Assembly (NCBI RefSeq): GCF_000621325.1
Contig: NZ_JHYQ01000013.1
Coordinates: forward strand, 62,001 to 126,000
Direction: 5' to 3'
Source: Thiothrix lacustris DSM 21227
Lineage (GTDB): Bacteria > Pseudomonadota > Gammaproteobacteria > Thiotrichales > Thiotrichaceae
Length of the DNA: 64,000 nt
The position numbers and the translations under genes were made by a program. Below the pieces are notes generated by a model that saw only the letters and a list, made by a program, of their open reading frames with translations, was not told the origin of the DNA and did not search any database. Every line of letters begins with the position of its first letter. Within the stretch, counting starts at the first letter, position 1. Shown piece by piece: positions 62,945-64,000 of this stretch.

Positions 62945-63445
62945 ATGCGTAACACCCCTGAGGAAAGATTAGGGCAATTGTTGGAGCAGGCACAAACCTT
63001 ACAACTAGCAACGTTGGATGCTGGGGGGGAACCATCTATCAGTTATGCGCCGTTTGTGCAGGATGCTGTGGGTAATTTCTATATCTTCGTGAGCGGGTTA
63101 GCTAGCCATACGCAGGAAATTCTGCACCATCCACAGGTAGCGGTGCTGTTGATTGCGGATGAGCAGGACGCACGCCAGATTTTTGCGCGTACCCGTGCAA
63201 CCTACCGTTGTGTGGCAGCGGTGGTAGAACGGGAAGCAGCGGTGTATCCGCTGATGTTGGATAAGATGGAAGAGCGGTTTGGTAATATAGTTAGCGTGTT
63301 GCGTGGCTTGGGCGACTTTGTGATGTTTCGCTTGCAACCGCAATCGGGGCGGTTTGTGATGGGTTTTGGGCAAGCGTTTGTGCTGGTGGGGGAGGGGCTG
63401 CGGGAGGTGCAGCACATTGGTGCAGATCAATTGGAAAAAGGATAG
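62945..63445 (+). CDS. HugZ/PPOX-family flavin- or haem-binding protein
   Basis: 166 residues. A-T-L-D-A-G-G-E-P-S-I-S-Y-A-P-F and Y-I-F-V-S-G-L-A-S-H-T, followed by D-A-R-Q-I-F-A-R, fit the pyridoxamine-oxidase-like split beta-barrel of HugZ-type haem-utilisation proteins. The C-terminal G-F-G-Q-A-F suits that subgroup. AAGGAGAA precedes the ATG. Haem degradation or flavin binding is inferred from the family only. Confidence 0.82.
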   Translation: MRNTPEERLGQLLEQAQTLQLATLDAGGEPSISYAPFVQDAVGNFYIFVSGLASHTQEILHHPQVAVLLIADEQDARQIFARTRATYRCVAAVVEREAAVYPLMLDKMEERFGNIVSVLRGLGDFVMFRLQPQSGRFVMGFGQAFVLVGEGLREVQHIGADQLEKG

Positions 63446-63448
63446 GGG

Positions 63449-64000
63449 ATGTTTTTTCTCAAGAAGTTATTGTCAATAATGCTGATGCCGTTATCGCTGA
63501 CGCCGCTGGTGTTACTGTTCGGGCTATTGTTCTTATGGTTCACGCGCAGGCAGAAGCTCGGTAAGGTGCTGGTGACAGCAGGGGTTACGTTGCTGTTGGC
63601 GCAGTCTTACGGCTGGGGTTTTGAGCCAGCACTTCAGTCGCTGGAGCGGGAATATCCGCCGCTAACCGTCGTGCCAACGGCGGTGAAGTATCGTTGGATT
63701 GTGGTATTGGGTGGTGGTACGTATTCGGATGAGGCCATTCCGCTGCATTCGCGCCTGAGCCAAGATTCACTGGCGCGATTGGTGGAAGGTGTGCGCCTGT
63801 ATAGGCAAGTGTTGGGGGCGAAGTTGGTACTGTCAGGTGGTGAGGTGTTTGGTTCTGGTGCAGATGCGGTAGCCATGCGAGAATTGGCGGTGCAATTGGG
63901 TGTGAATCAGGCTGATATTGTGACCGATGCTGTGTCGCAGGATACCGAAACACAGGCAGTGATTGTCCAGCAGTTGGTGGGCAATGAACCGGTATTATTG
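63449..64000 (+). CDS. YdcF/ElyC-like DUF218 protein (3' end outside window)
   Basis: 184 visible codons from ATG 63449, with AGGGG before it, 3 bases after the previous stop. Two hydrophobic helices (about 11-33 and 42-53) are followed by the DUF218 domain: V-V-L-G-G-G-T-Y near residue 91-98, S-R-L-S-Q-D-S-L-A-R and L-V-L-S-G-G-E-V. This is the ElyC/SanA/YdcF type, associated with envelope biogenesis. It runs off the window end without a stop. It is too incomplete for the long-frame listing but the motifs are clear. Confidence 0.8.
   Translation, partial: MFFLKKLLSIMLMPLSLTPLVLLFGLLFLWFTRRQKLGKVLVTAGVTLLLAQSYGWGFEPALQSLEREYPPLTVVPTAVKYRWIVVLGGGTYSDEAIPLHSRLSQDSLARLVEGVRLYRQVLGAKLVLSGGEVFGSGADAVAMRELAVQLGVNQADIVTDAVSQDTETQAVIVQQLVGNEPVLL

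Overview
The window looks like chromosome of a sulfur-oxidising gammaproteobacterium, probably a Thiothrix-like member of the Thiotrichales. The grounds are a flavocytochrome c sulfide dehydrogenase pair (20075-21723), a sulfide:quinone oxidoreductase (48859-50130), a DsrC-family protein (26172-26504), many c- and b-type cytochromes, and gammaproteobacterial core genes (lptM-lysA, coaD-ferredoxin, znuACB, hspQ, cca). The genus is inference; the energy metabolism is read from the proteins. No prophage, IS transposase, CRISPR array or rRNA operon was seen. There is one tRNA, tRNA-Ser(GGA).

Layout. 1-2.9 kb: end of a PAP2-LssY membrane protein, a diheme cytochrome c and transaldolase. 2.9-7.2 kb: an AT-rich leftward block of mostly overlapping accessory genes (Trp-rich small protein, unknown, GNAT, YHYH protein, zinc peptidase). 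7.4-11.3 kb: two DUF2202 proteins, a lipoprotein and an OmpR-type two-component system; two promoters carry the same TTTCAG-N5-TTTCAG box. 11.3-15.8 kb: heavy-metal RND pump and adaptor. 15.9-18.1 kb: two paralogous membrane-anchored LuxR-type regulators flanking a PepSY protein and a cytochrome b561. 18.2-21.8 kb: DUF6502, DUF5666 and fccAB-like sulfide dehydrogenase. 21.8-25.2 kb: SHP-type cytochrome, diheme cytochrome, cytochrome b561 and a two-component system. 25.3-30.6 kb: regulators, DsrC-like protein, a small zinc ribbon, an HPt protein, a hybrid kinase and tRNA-Ser.

30.8-38.5 kb: type II secretion genes L, M, C and D, a lipoprotein, a large exported protein and a parvulin-like protein. 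38.5-45.7 kb: a polysaccharide-export cluster (Wzm/Wzt-like transporter, LpxL-like acyltransferase, methyltransferase, glycosyltransferase, HAD protein). 45.8-56.4 kb: thioredoxin-like protein, TauE/SafE-like protein, hspQ, cca, sqr, nadC, lptM, lysA, a FecR-like protein, znuACB, coaD and ferredoxin.

56.4-62.2 kb is the most unusual locus. A leftward five-gene set appears to encode a copper amine oxidase split into parts: a separate N2/N3-like subunit; a catalytic-domain homologue that has lost the quinone tyrosine, the catalytic aspartate and two copper histidines; and a catalytic-domain homologue that keeps all of them and carries two C-terminal repeats. A YtkA-like lipoprotein and a MauG/CcpA-type diheme peroxidase follow. 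The window closes with a META lipoprotein, a HugZ/PPOX-like protein and the start of a YdcF/ElyC-like gene.
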